Assembly: GCF_902498195.1 (NCBI RefSeq)
Contig: NZ_CABVIY010000007.1
Coordinates: 124,001-188,000, forward strand
Length of the DNA: 64,000 nucleotides
Reading direction: 5' to 3'
Source of the DNA: Pseudomonas fluorescens
Lineage (GTDB): Bacteria > Pseudomonadota > Gammaproteobacteria > Pseudomonadales > Pseudomonadaceae
The position numbers were made by a program, and so were the translations under genes. Below are positions 16,885-24,840 of the stretch, piece by piece (position 1 is the stretch's first letter; every line of letters begins with the position of its first letter). Below the pieces are notes generated by a model. That model did no database searches. It worked only from the letters and a program-made list of their open reading frames with translations, and was not told the origin of the DNA.

Positions 16885-17025
16885 AAAACTTCACCCCGCA
16901 GTCCTCGGTGAAATCTTCAGCTTCACTGTTTCGGCTGCCCTGGCAGCAAGGTCCGGCATGCTCTGACCGGTTTCCCTCCTTTCCGGTCTTCCCTTTCAGC
17001 CACCCGCTCAGGTGGCTTTTTTTTG
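16885..17025 (+). ncRNA. Candidate structured small RNA with C-rich loop
   Basis: Four hairpins follow one another on the plus strand. TTCACC (16890-16895) pairs with GGTGAA (16907-16912). GCTGC and GCAGC pair around 16934-16948. ACCGG (16966-16970) pairs with CCGGT (16983-16987) around the loop TTTCCCTCCTTT. An intrinsic terminator GCCACC/GGTGGC with nine Ts closes it. There is no ORF. The CCCUCC loop is complementary to Shine-Dalgarno sequences, a common feature of regulatory RNAs. No plus-strand coding gene lies nearby that would need this terminator. The 5' end is a guess. Confidence 0.4.
16997..17025 (+). terminator. Intrinsic terminator without an upstream coding gene
   Basis: GCCACC (16999-17004) pairs with GGTGGC (17011-17016), followed by T8-9. 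It is oriented rightward while the flanking genes on both sides are leftward. Confidence 0.75.
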
Positions 17026-17055
17026 GCTTTTTGAAACGTTATGAATCAAAAACAC

Positions 17056-17139
17056 GATCAAAAGATCGCAGCCTTCGGCAGCTCCTACAGGGTTTACACA
17101 TGCCTGTGTAGGAGCTGCCGAAGGCTGCGATCTTTTGAT
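17056..17139. repeat. REP family A inverted pair (copy A3)
   Basis: A near-perfect pair: GATCAAAAGATCGC...CTCCTACAG, a short spacer, then GTAGGAGCTGCC...CTTTTGAT. It lies downstream of rraB. Confidence 0.88.
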
Positions 17140-17205
17140 TCTGCAAAAACGAAAACGGCCAACCCGAAGGTCAGCCGCGATTGCCGGTTGTCACTGTTCA
17201 TAGGT

Positions 17206-17550
17206 TTATGCGAGTCGCCCTCGTACCTCCTGCTTGACACCCCAGCCCTCAATGATGCCGCCCAATGGCTCCACCACCGCTTCGAAACCCTGTTCGAAAT
17301 CGCCGATGTCGTCGTAGGTGGCGTACATGACCTTGCTCAACTCCAGCGCCCAGGCGCCGTCGTCGCGCACACTGACTTGCGCATTCAGGGATTCTCCACG
17401 ATGAAAATGACCTGCCGCCCTGCGTGCCCGCTCCTCGTCCGGGAAAATGGCGTAGAACTCGATGGGATGGAACCGTGAAAAGTCGAAACCGCCTTCTTTC
17501 ATGCGGCGCAGCACGCTGCTGCTGATGTCTTCTTGATAGGCTGTGCTCAT
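17206..17550 (-). CDS. rraB: Ribonuclease E inhibitor RraB-family protein
   Basis: A 114-residue protein of the RraB family, which binds RNase E and modulates RNA decay. Recognisable are the N-terminal helix (QEDISSSVLRRMKEGGFDFS), the HPIEFYAIFPDEERARRAA segment and the acidic VMYATYDDIGDFEQGFEAVVEPLGG segment conserved in the family. GAGGAGG lies before the ATG. It is shorter than the E. coli protein (about 138 residues), as expected for Pseudomonas homologues. Monocistronic, with a REP pair downstream. Confidence 0.82.
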   Translation of the reverse strand: MSTAYQEDISSSVLRRMKEGGFDFSRFHPIEFYAIFPDEERARRAAGHFHRGESLNAQVSVRDDGAWALELSKVMYATYDDIGDFEQGFEAVVEPLGGIIEGWGVKQEVRGRLA

Positions 17551-17762
17551 GAAACGTCCTCCTCAAACCGATGGATAGACTTTCCGTACTCCCTGCGCGC
17601 GCAACCGTGGATGCGGGCGGTTCGGCAACCGATGTGCCGGCGGGAAACAAGCATGGAGCTGACAAGACCAGACCTTAGCGATCCATTCGCTGATCTCGAT
17701 TGCAGAGTAGCCCCAGGATAGAGCCGCTGCCAAGGCCTGGTTGAGAATGAGACAGGAGTTGT

Positions 17763-17996
17763 TCAGATTGGCGTGATGCCGAGGATTTGAATGCTGTTCT
17801 GCGCCTTCAGGCTTTTAACCGTAGGATTGTCGGTGCGCCCTTCCAGATCATTAAGGTCGAGTTCGGCAGCGACCGGCAGGCGACGCGCGCGGATGAGCTT
17901 GGCGGCTTGCTCGTTGTTCGGGCACTCCGCGCTTTCGAACACTTCGTCAACTTGTTCGCCGTGATCATCTACGAAGGTGACTTTCCACTTTTGCAT
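17763..17996 (-). CDS. Small conserved hypothetical protein
   Basis: A 77-residue soluble protein starting MQKWKVTFVDDHGEQ at 17996, chosen because GGAGG lies just upstream; the frame continues to 18122 without a ribosome site. The first 30 residues look like two beta strands, the middle is helical (NNEQAAKLIRARRLP), and the C-terminus is polar. No motif is recognised. It lies between rraB and speE, transcribed leftward alone. Confidence 0.65.
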   Translation of the reverse strand: MQKWKVTFVDDHGEQVDEVFESAECPNNEQAAKLIRARRLPVAAELDLNDLEGRTDNPTVKSLKAQNSIQILGITPI

Positions 17997-18099
17997 CAGT
18001 GCCTCCTCGATCAAACCCGCAAATGGGCCTACATCTATCTCGACTTTAGCGCTAATTGATCGTTCCAACGGATTGCAACACGCCTGCGTAAACACAGAA

Positions 18100-18192
18100 C
18101 CTGTAGGAGCTGACGAGTGCAACGAGGCTGCGATCTTTTTAAGATGAAGTTCAAAAGATCGCAGCCTCGTTGCACTCGTCAGCGCCTACAGG
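18100..18192. repeat. REP family A inverted pair (copy A4, long arms)
   Basis: An unusually long and almost perfect inverted repeat. The arm CCTGTAGGAGCTGACGAG..., with GTGCAACGAGGCTGCGATC inside, is mirrored at 18155-18192. It contains the CGAGTGCAACGAGG variant in place of CCGAAGG, as does one arm of A1. It lies at the 3' end of speE. Confidence 0.88.
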
Positions 18193-18207
18193 CTTATGCA
18201 TCAACCA

Positions 18208-19083
18208 TCAGTCGTTGCTTGGCTTGCCCACAGCCTGGAGAACGTACTGCGGCAAGGCAAAGGCGCCGATGTGTATTTCTGGATTGTAGTAGCGAGTGAC
18301 GATACCGCTGCCGGCAAAGCGCTGTTGCAGCGTTTCACGGGTCAACTTGCGATAAGCGGTATTGGTCGCGCCCCAGGCGAAGGTCATCGAGCCGCCGATG
18401 TAGGTCGGCACCGCCGCCTGGTAGAAGTGCCAGTCCGCAAACAGGCTGCGCAGGCGACCAGCGGTGGTTTTGACTTCTTCGATCTGCATGAACGGCGTGC
18501 CGTTCTGGGTGACCAGGATGCCGCCTTCGTTCAGGCAGCGATGGCAGGCCTGGTAGAAGTTTTCCGAGAACAGCACTTCGCCCGGGCCGATCGGGTCGGT
18601 GGAGTCGGAAATGATCACGTCGAATTTTTCGGTGGTGGTGGCGACGAAACGCATGCCGTCGTCGATCACCAGGTTCAGACGCGGGTCGTCGTAGGCGCCT
18701 TTGGAGTGGTTAGGCAGGTATTCCTTGCACATGTCGACCACAGTGCCGTCGATTTCGACCATGGTGATGTGCTCGACGCTGCGGTGCTTGGCCACTTCAC
18801 GCAGCATGCCGCCGTCGCCGCCGCCGATGATCAACACGCGCTTGGCGGTGCCATGGGCGAGGATCGGCACGTGGGTGAGCATCTCGTGGTAGATGAACTC
18901 GTCGGCTTCGGTGGTCTGGATCACGCCGTCCAGCGCCATGACCCGGCCCATGCGCGGGTTCTCGAAAATGACCAGGTGCTGGTGCTCGGTGCGCACTTCG
19001 TGCAGCAGTTTGTCCATGCGAAAACGCTGGCCGTAGCCTTCGTAGAGGGTTTCCAGGTAGTCGCTGGCAGGGATGTTGCTCAT
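18208..19083 (-). CDS. speE: Spermidine synthase
   Basis: It transfers the aminopropyl group of decarboxylated SAM to putrescine, giving spermidine and methylthioadenosine. It has 291 residues, with the SAM-type motif GGGDGG at 87-92 and the catalytic Asp160 in ISDSTDP; YGQRFRMDKLL and DEFIYHEMLTHVP are typical. The methylthioadenosine it makes is the feed for the methionine salvage genes at 23.5-25.5 kb. A REP pair sits directly after the stop. Confidence 0.95.
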   Translation of the reverse strand: MSNIPASDYLETLYEGYGQRFRMDKLLHEVRTEHQHLVIFENPRMGRVMALDGVIQTTEADEFIYHEMLTHVPILAHGTAKRVLIIGGGDGGMLREVAKHRSVEHITMVEIDGTVVDMCKEYLPNHSKGAYDDPRLNLVIDDGMRFVATTTEKFDVIISDSTDPIGPGEVLFSENFYQACHRCLNEGGILVTQNGTPFMQIEEVKTTAGRLRSLFADWHFYQAAVPTYIGGSMTFAWGATNTAYRKLTRETLQQRFAGSGIVTRYYNPEIHIGAFALPQYVLQAVGKPSND

Positions 19084-19225
19084 GGGAAGTGCTCCGGTGA
19101 ATGCGGTGGCAACGGACGGTTACCCGCCCATGAAGGCCAATCGATTGGCTCGATTGCCCGGGAAAGGCGCGCATTCTACGTCGCGGATCATGACAGGTCG
19201 AACCTCTGTTGATCAGCTGGACAAT

Positions 19226-19318
19226 CCTGTGGGAGCGGGCTTGCTCGCGAAAGCGGTCTGTCTGACACATAGAGACTGAACGTGCCGATGCTTTCGCGAG
19301 CAAGCCCGCTCCCACAGG
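19226..19318. repeat. REP family B inverted pair (copy B2)
   Basis: TGTGGGAGCGGGCTTGCTCG and its inverted copy, separated by about 40 bp, between speE and the PLDc_N-like gene. Confidence 0.9.
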
Positions 19319-19344
19319 GGTCGATGTTGTTTGCAGGAAATCGG

Positions 19345-19536
19345 TCAGATCCTGACATTCCCCCGTGGTCCGGCAATGGCCCAGATGATCAGGCCCAGAA
19401 CCGGCAGCAGCAGGATCAACAGTACCCAGATGATTTTCATCCCGGTGCTGGCGCCACTTTTGAGCACGTTAATGATGGCCCAGATGTCCAGGGCAAGAAT
19501 GATCAGGCCAACCAGGCTGTTGAACGTGGAACCCAT
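19345..19536 (-). CDS. PLD nuclease N-terminal domain membrane protein
   Basis: A 63-residue protein with two transmembrane helices (about 5-25 and 35-56) and the conserved end WVLLILLLPVLGLIIWAIAGPRG typical of the PLDc_N family. That family is the membrane anchor found alone or before cardiolipin synthase domains. Here it stands alone. Function unknown. Confidence 0.8.
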   Translation of the reverse strand: MGSTFNSLVGLIILALDIWAIINVLKSGASTGMKIIWVLLILLLPVLGLIIWAIAGPRGNVRI

Positions 19537-19618
19537 GGTGACGCTCCCGAAGAGTGGTATGCACCCTTAGGATAGCCGGCCCTGGCGGGGGTTCCTTTTT
19601 ATTGACAGCTTTGACGCG

Positions 19619-20149
19619 TCAGACGTGGACGGCCACTTTCAGGGCTTCCAGGGACGGCGCCGCGGCGATGCCGACTTCGGCGCACAACTCGAGCACCCGT
19701 GGCACGTCGTTGCCGTAGACCAGGACCACCTGCAGTTCGTCGTCGAGCAACTGGCTGAAATTCATCAGCACATAGCCGCCGTTTTCCTTGTTCAGGCTGC
19801 CCATTTGCACCTGGATGCGATTGAGCGCAGTGAGGGCTTCGGTCTTGGCCAGTTGCTTGGGTTTGATATTGAAATCGACACCCGGGCCGAACGAAGCGAC
19901 GATCTGGCCGAACAGGTCCATGTAGGTGTCCGCCTGGAACAACACGGTTTCGGGAAGACTGCCGACGACCACCCACTCGCCCAGCGGGATCGGGAAGGTA
20001 TCGTCGTAGTTGATGTCCGGATTGGCCGTGAGAAACCCCTCAGGATCGGCGTAGGCCTGGGCCGCTTCGTCAGCGACCTTGAGGATCTCGTCTTCAGCCA
20101 TGCACCCGGAGCTAATTTTACTGATGAGTTCGACGAGCGCGGCTTTCAT
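19619..20149 (-). CDS. Conserved hypothetical protein
   Basis: A 176-residue soluble acidic protein from the ATG at 20149 (AGGA upstream). The reading frame extends to 20293, but that part overlaps a REP repeat and is not coding. Segments seen: an N-terminal helix (MKAALVELISKI), a DINYDDTFPIPLGEWVVVG strand pair, and a C-terminal GNDVPRVLELCAEVGIAAAPSLEALKVAVHV. I do not recognise a catalytic motif. It lies downstream of the ankyrin-repeat gene in the same direction, separated by a REP pair. Confidence 0.65.
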   Translation of the reverse strand: MKAALVELISKISSGCMAEDEILKVADEAAQAYADPEGFLTANPDINYDDTFPIPLGEWVVVGSLPETVLFQADTYMDLFGQIVASFGPGVDFNIKPKQLAKTEALTALNRIQVQMGSLNKENGGYVLMNFSQLLDDELQVVLVYGNDVPRVLELCAEVGIAAAPSLEALKVAVHV

Positions 20150-20218
20150 GGGGCAGATCCTGTAGCGAGGGAATTTTGAGGGCGCGAAGGATAACGCAAG
20201 GATAGATTCAAATGCCTG

Positions 20219-20292
20219 AAAAGATCGCAGCCTTCGACAGCGCGTGCATTGGAGCACCCCCTGTACGCGTTGCCGAAGGCTGCGACCTTTCA
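20219..20292. repeat. REP family A pair, degenerate (copy A5)
   Basis: AAGATCGCAGCCTTCGACAG and GTTGCCGAAGGCTGCGACC flank a spacer that has lost the CTCCTAC ends. It is the most decayed copy in the window. Confidence 0.7.
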
Positions 20293-20297
20293 ATCAA

Positions 20298-20816
20298 TCA
20301 GCCCAGCAACTTTTCCAGCTGCGCAACGGTATCGGTGGCACCCATGGTCTTGGCCGCATCCAGCGCCGTGATGCCATTGGCGTCCCTGGCTTTCGGGTCG
20401 GCGCCTTTGCTGATCAGGTAATCGACAATGGCGACGCGATTGAACATCGCCGCCATCATCAACGCGGTACGGCCGTCGAACGACGAGCCTTCAACCTGCG
20501 CGCCGCCTTCAACCAACGCCGTCACCACCGCCAGGTCGCCCTTGAAGGCAGCACCGGCGATCGGGCTCTGGCCGTTATCGTTGCGGACTTCCGGATCAGC
20601 CTTGTGTTCGAGCAGGACTTTAACGGTGTCCACATGACCGTGGTACGCGGCCAGCATCAGCAAGGTGTCGCCCTTGTGATTGCGCAGGTTGGGCGGCAGG
20701 CCCTTGGTCAGCAGCGCAGCCATCATGGCCGCATCACCTTCCCGTGCCTTGTTGAATACCTGTTCGGCAAACTCGGCAGCTTCTTCGGGGGTCATCTGGC
20801 GGCTTTGGTCTGACAT
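20298..20816 (-). CDS. Ankyrin-repeat protein
   Basis: A 172-residue protein with about four ankyrin repeats (NHKGDTLLMLAAYHGHVDTVKVLLEHKADP, NDNGQSPIAGAAFKGDLAVVTALVEGGA, FDGRTALMMAAMFNRVAIVDYLISKGADP, DANGITALDAA). There is no signal peptide, so it is probably cytoplasmic. In Pseudomonas similar proteins (AnkB) work with catalase KatB, but no catalase gene is adjacent here. A GGAGTG ribosome site precedes the ATG. Its role is probably protein-protein interaction; the partner is unknown. Confidence 0.88.
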   Translation of the reverse strand: MSDQSRQMTPEEAAEFAEQVFNKAREGDAAMMAALLTKGLPPNLRNHKGDTLLMLAAYHGHVDTVKVLLEHKADPEVRNDNGQSPIAGAAFKGDLAVVTALVEGGAQVEGSSFDGRTALMMAAMFNRVAIVDYLISKGADPKARDANGITALDAAKTMGATDTVAQLEKLLG

Positions 20817-20944
20817 TGGACACTCCAGGTTCTGTCATTCGGAAAACCGACAGTTTCCCGAGCCGCCCTGGCACTGTCACTTCTTTTTTCTGAAGCGAAC
20901 CTATAGCCACATTCAATAACGCAGTATTCAGTAACGAAAAGCCT

Positions 20945-22783
20945 CTAGTAACGAAAAGCCCCGCCGTGAATATCCGCCAGCAGCTGCGCAGTGACCTGCA
21001 CGTAGGTGTCTGTGCCCGGCAGCCACGCGTAGATCGGGTCGTCGCCGGTTCTGCCCGGGTCAAACGCTTCATCCTTGAGCCGGGTCTTCTGGTACTTGAA
21101 GGTCCCGGTGGTCTCCATTTTGACTTTCACCCGCAGAAACAACGGCACCGCATAGGCCGGCAGCTGTTGCCGGACGAACGCCAGCAACTCAGTGAAATCC
21201 AGGGTCGCCAGGGATTCGGACGGGGTAATCGCCGCCATGCCGGCGCGGCCGTTGGTGTTGCGGATTTCCACGCCGTAGGCCACGGCTTCGCCAATATGCG
21301 GATGCTTCAAGAGGATGTTCTCGACTTCGGTGGTCGAGACGTTTTCCCCCTTCCAGCGATAAGTGTCGCCGAGGCGATCGACAAACCGGGCGTGCCCGAA
21401 ACCGATGTTGCGCAACAGGTCGCCGGTGTTGAAATAACGGTCTCCCTTGACGAACACATCGTGAAGCACGACTTTTTCGGTTTTCTGCGGGTCTGTGTAG
21501 CCATCCAGCGGCGCCTTGTCATCGATCTTTGCCAGCAACAACCCCTGTTCGCCCTTGCTGACCTTGCGCATGAAACCATTGGCGGCACGGATCGGCGCGC
21601 CACTGTCGTGGTCATACGCCGCCAGCTCCCAGGACATCAGGGAAAAGCCGACGGTGTTGTCGAAATTCAGAATGTTGGTGAACCCGATATTGCCGTCGCT
21701 GGCGGCATACAGTTCGCAGATGTGCCTGACCCCAAAACGCGTCTTGAATTCGCGCCACGCGCCGGGACGCAGACCGTTGCCGATCATCTTGGTCACGCCG
21801 TGCCGGCTGTCATCGGCACTGTGCGGTTGATCGACCAGATAACGGCACAATTCGCCGACGTAACCGAGGGTGGTCGCGCGGTACTTGCGTACGTCGCTCC
21901 AGAACTGGCTGGCGCTGAATTTGCGGCGGATGGCAAACCCCGCTGCGCCGCTGATGGCCGACCCCCAGCACACGCATAACCCGGTGGCGTGATACAGCGG
22001 CAAGGTGCAATAGACGACGTCTTCCGGCCGCATATCCAGCGCGATCATGCCGAAGCTCGCGCAGCTGCGCATCCAGCGCCCGTGCTTGAACACCCCGGCC
22101 TTGGGCAGCCCGGTGGTGCCCGAGGTGTAGATATAGAAACAAGGGTCGTCGAAGAACACCTGCCGGCTGCTGGCCGGGTTGTCGCTGTCGGTGTCAATGC
22201 TGGCCGTCATCAGATTGATGAAGCCTGCGGGGGCGATTCCAGGGTGGTCATAGGTGTCCTGGTCAGCGACGAACCAGCTGCGCGCCGCCTCGATGGACAC
22301 CCGTTCGCGCACGGCGAGATAGGCCGGCAGCAGTTCCTCACCGACCACAAGGGCGGCCGGCACCACCAGGTTCAGGCTGTGGACAAGTGTGTCGCGGGTT
22401 TGCGAAGTATTGAGCAAGGCACTGATCGCACCGACCTTGGCCAACGCCAGTATCGTCACCAACAGCTCCGGGCGGTTTTCGATCAGGACCGCGACCACAT
22501 CGCCTTTGCCGATGCCCTGCCCGATAAAGTAATGGGCGATGCGATTGGCCCACTGGTTGACCTGTGCATAAGTCAGCGAGACCTCGCCCTGCATCAGGGC
22601 CGGGCCATCGGGATTGCGCAAGGTGGCTTGTTCGAAACTCCAGCCCAGGCCACACGCCTGGGTCGGGTCCTTGACGTTGGCGACCTTCATTCCCTTGACC
22701 ACCCGTGGCAGGGCCCTGGCAATCGAAGGCAGCTTACGGAGCATCATGCCCCAGGTAATCGTGTCGCTGGCTGTGCGGCGCAT
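20945..22783 (-). CDS. Long-chain acyl-CoA synthetase
   Basis: An AMP-forming acyl-CoA ligase/transporter of 612 residues. The ATP-binding signature YTSGTTGLPK lies at 219-228; YRWKGENVSTTEVEN with the adenylation motif and the C-terminal domain with FKYQKTRLKDEAFDPG are visible. The sequence resembles the FATP/very-long-chain branch more than FadD. GGAG lies before the ATG at 22783. A divergent partner, the DUF3509 gene, lies across a 344-bp region with sigma-54 features. It probably activates fatty or aromatic acids for degradation. Confidence 0.9.
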   Translation of the reverse strand: MRRTASDTITWGMMLRKLPSIARALPRVVKGMKVANVKDPTQACGLGWSFEQATLRNPDGPALMQGEVSLTYAQVNQWANRIAHYFIGQGIGKGDVVAVLIENRPELLVTILALAKVGAISALLNTSQTRDTLVHSLNLVVPAALVVGEELLPAYLAVRERVSIEAARSWFVADQDTYDHPGIAPAGFINLMTASIDTDSDNPASSRQVFFDDPCFYIYTSGTTGLPKAGVFKHGRWMRSCASFGMIALDMRPEDVVYCTLPLYHATGLCVCWGSAISGAAGFAIRRKFSASQFWSDVRKYRATTLGYVGELCRYLVDQPHSADDSRHGVTKMIGNGLRPGAWREFKTRFGVRHICELYAASDGNIGFTNILNFDNTVGFSLMSWELAAYDHDSGAPIRAANGFMRKVSKGEQGLLLAKIDDKAPLDGYTDPQKTEKVVLHDVFVKGDRYFNTGDLLRNIGFGHARFVDRLGDTYRWKGENVSTTEVENILLKHPHIGEAVAYGVEIRNTNGRAGMAAITPSESLATLDFTELLAFVRQQLPAYAVPLFLRVKVKMETTGTFKYQKTRLKDEAFDPGRTGDDPIYAWLPGTDTYVQVTAQLLADIHGGAFRY

Positions 22784-22964
22784 GGATGCTCCCGTGCGAT
22801 CTTCTTATTGTCGGGCGGCGCTGATTCAAGCCCGAAAATACGTCACAGGTTCTGGCGCTGTACACGCGGTTTTTGAAATGTTTTGTATCTGCCACAGCGG
22901 TGTTGGAAATCGAGAGCACCGGTCGCCGGATTGGTTCCATCGAATCGCCGACCACCCCGCAAAA

Positions 22965-23002
22965 TGCAGGATGCACGATGGCCATTCTTGCAAATTGCAC
23001 GA
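22965..23002 (+). promoter_or_regulatory. Two TGCA-N3-TGCA dyads, candidate activator sites
   Basis: TGCAGGATGCACGA (22965-22978) and TGCAAATTGCACGA (22989-23002) are 24 bp apart start to start. They lie about 85-110 bp before the -12 element, the usual distance of enhancer-binding protein sites from a sigma-54 promoter. Confidence 0.45.
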
Positions 23003-23065
23003 AAGTGAAAATCAGCTAATTTTATAACTTGTTGTTTTTAAAAGAATTTTTATTCAACTCCGTAC

Positions 23066-23081
23066 TGGCACAATCACTGCA
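23066..23081 (+). promoter_or_regulatory. Probable sigma-54 (-24/-12) promoter
   Basis: TGGCACAATCACTGCA matches the consensus TGGCAC-N5-TTGCA with one mismatch. It lies 47 bp before the ATG of the DUF3509 gene. Confidence 0.55.
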
Positions 23082-23127
23082 ACGTTCTGTTCATGCTTGT
23101 CATTGAGTAATCACGGAGCTGATAGAC

Positions 23128-23406
23128 ATGAGCCTGATCCAGGAAAAATTTTCATCCTTGTTCTCCAACTTCGAAGTCACCACCCAGGCCCGGCCGGACG
23201 GCGGGATTCTGCTGACCTTGCGCGGCTCTGAAGACAAAGTGTTCAAACGCTCGATTTCCTACCAGCAACTGCACAATGGCGATCAACTGTCGTGGGTCAT
23301 CAGTGCCATTCGCCGCGACCTGGCCGAACAGGCCAGCGAACTGCCACAGATTTCGATGTTGCAGAGTCAGCAACGGTTTGCGCTGCCGACCTATCACTCG
23401 GCCTAG
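23128..23406 (+). CDS. DUF3509 family protein
   Basis: A 92-residue protein of a family found in Pseudomonas. The MSLIQEKFSSLFSNFEVTTQARPDGGILLTLR start and the polar helical C-terminus (AIRRDLAEQASELPQ) are typical. It has no signal peptide or membrane segment. The ATG is preceded by a weak GGAG. It appears to be driven by a sigma-54 promoter, suggesting control by nutrient state. Family function is unknown; several paralogues per genome are usual. Confidence 0.8.
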   Translation: MSLIQEKFSSLFSNFEVTTQARPDGGILLTLRGSEDKVFKRSISYQQLHNGDQLSWVISAIRRDLAEQASELPQISMLQSQQRFALPTYHSA

Positions 23407-23416
23407 AAACAACGCA

Positions 23417-23501
23417 CCTGTAGGAGCTGCCCCAGGCTGCGATCTCTTGATCTTCCGTTTTTCAGGATCAAAAGATCGCAGCCTGCGGCAGCTCCTACAG
23501 G
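23417..23501. repeat. REP family A inverted pair (copy A6)
   Basis: CCTGTAGGAGCTGCCCCAGG... and its inverted copy GATCAAAAGATCGCAGCCTG... enclose a short spacer, between the convergent DUF3509 gene and mtnC. Confidence 0.88.
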
Positions 23502-23507
23502 GTGTAT

Positions 23508-24191
23508 TTAGAAGGTGGAGGGGTTGATTCGGGCGAAGCTGTCCACGGTGACATGACCCGCCAGCGCTCCACCCTCGCGGGCCAGCCCGCAAGTCGCCAT
23601 CCCCGCCGTGCGCGCCGCGTCCAGCTCTTCGACGATATCCGAAAGGAACAGAATCTCTGAAGCGTCCAGCCTGATCGCCTGAGCGATGTTGGCGTAGGAC
23701 TGCGCCTCACGCTTGGGTCCGGACGTGGTGTCGAAGTAGCCGCTGAACAGCGGCGTCAAATCCCCCGCCTCCGAGCAGCCGAAGATCAGGCGCTGGGCCT
23801 GGATCGAGCCCGAGGAATAAACGAACAGTTGATAACCGGCCTGATGCCAGTCCTTCAGCGCTTCGACAGCATCCGGGTAGACATGGCCCTTGAGTTGCCC
23901 GGCCTGATACCCCTGCTCCCAGACCATTCCCTGCAACGCCTTGAGCGGCGTGGCCTTGCGGTCTTCGGCAATCCAGCCCAGCAGAATCGCAATGACGCGT
24001 TCGATGTCGGCGTCAGGTTCGTTGCTGTCCCCGCGCACGGCGTCGAGCTGTTCGGCGACATCGGCCCGCTCGGCGTTTTGCCTCACGAACGTCGGCAAGT
24101 GCTGGGCGGCGTAGGGAAACAGCACGTCGAACACAAAACTCACCGCGCTGGTGGTGCCTTCAATGTCGGTGAGAATCGCTTTGATCGGCAT
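23508..24191 (-). CDS. mtnC: Acireductone synthase (enolase-phosphatase E1)
   Basis: It converts 2,3-diketo-5-methylthiopentyl-1-phosphate to the acireductone in methionine salvage. It has 227 residues with a HAD-family active site: DIEGT at 9-13 (Asp9 nucleophile, Glu11 in place of the second Asp, typical of E1), then VYSSGSIQAQ and the ILFLSDIVEELDAA acidic loop. The start MPIKAIL at 24191 lies 4 bp after the mtnD stop, so the genes are translationally linked. It is the last gene of the aroC-MFS-mtnB-mtnD-mtnC series. Confidence 0.94.
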   Translation of the reverse strand: MPIKAILTDIEGTTSAVSFVFDVLFPYAAQHLPTFVRQNAERADVAEQLDAVRGDSNEPDADIERVIAILLGWIAEDRKATPLKALQGMVWEQGYQAGQLKGHVYPDAVEALKDWHQAGYQLFVYSSGSIQAQRLIFGCSEAGDLTPLFSGYFDTTSGPKREAQSYANIAQAIRLDASEILFLSDIVEELDAARTAGMATCGLAREGGALAGHVTVDSFARINPSTF

Positions 24192-24195
24192 CGAC

Positions 24196-24741
24196 TCAGT
24201 CCTCAAGACGCGGGAATTGGCTGGCGATGTCTTCGCCGGTGAAATTGGCCACCCAGCCCTCCGGGTTGTTGAACAGGCGAATCGCGACGAAATGCGGATG
24301 CTCGCCCATGTCGAACCAGTGCTTGGTTCCGGCCGGTACCGAGATCAGGTCGTTTTTCTCGCAGAGCACGGCGTAGACGTAATCGTCGATGTGCAAGGTG
24401 AACAAGCCACGACCGGCAACGAAAAATCGCACTTCGTCTTCGCCATGGCGATGTTCTTCGAGGAACTTGGCGCGAAATTCGGCTTTTTGCGGGTGATCGC
24501 TGTTCAGGCTGATCACGTCGACCGTGATGTAGCCGCGCTCGGTCATCAACTGGTCGATCTGTTGCTGGTAGGCAGCGATCACTTCTTCCTGGCTCGCGCC
24601 CGGCTGGATCTTCGCGGCGGCTTGCCAGCGGTCGAATCGCACGCCCTGCTCGGCCAGGGTCGAGGCGATGTCTTCGAAATGGGTCAGCACCTTGTTGGGC
24701 ATTTCAGGGCTGGAGACGTGGTAGACGGACAGGCTGCTCAT
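24196..24741 (-). CDS. mtnD: Acireductone dioxygenase
   Basis: It oxidises the acireductone to formate and the 2-keto acid precursor of methionine (Fe form). It has 181 residues of cupin fold. The metal ligands His97, His99, Glu103 (in EEHRHGEDE) and His141 (in TKHWFDMG) are all present and at the expected spacing. The ATG at 24741 (MSSLSVYHV) has AGGA upstream; the longer frame to 24807 is not supported. It lies between mtnB and mtnC. Confidence 0.95.
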   Translation of the reverse strand: MSSLSVYHVSSPEMPNKVLTHFEDIASTLAEQGVRFDRWQAAAKIQPGASQEEVIAAYQQQIDQLMTERGYITVDVISLNSDHPQKAEFRAKFLEEHRHGEDEVRFFVAGRGLFTLHIDDYVYAVLCEKNDLISVPAGTKHWFDMGEHPHFVAIRLFNNPEGWVANFTGEDIASQFPRLED

Positions 24742-24840
24742 GGGGCAATTCCTCGGTATCGGCCACACCGTCCGGTTTGTGGATACCGGTCGGGCGCAGC
24801 GCTGCATCAGGCGATGGGCGACTTGTGGATAAGTCTGCCG

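Larger units (their letters stand above)
22784..23127. other. Divergent promoter region with sigma-54 features
   Basis: No gene. It contains two TGCA-N3-TGCA dyads (22965-22975, 22989-22999) and a -24/-12 type promoter at 23066-23081 directed at the DUF3509 gene; these are described as separate features. Confidence 0.5.
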
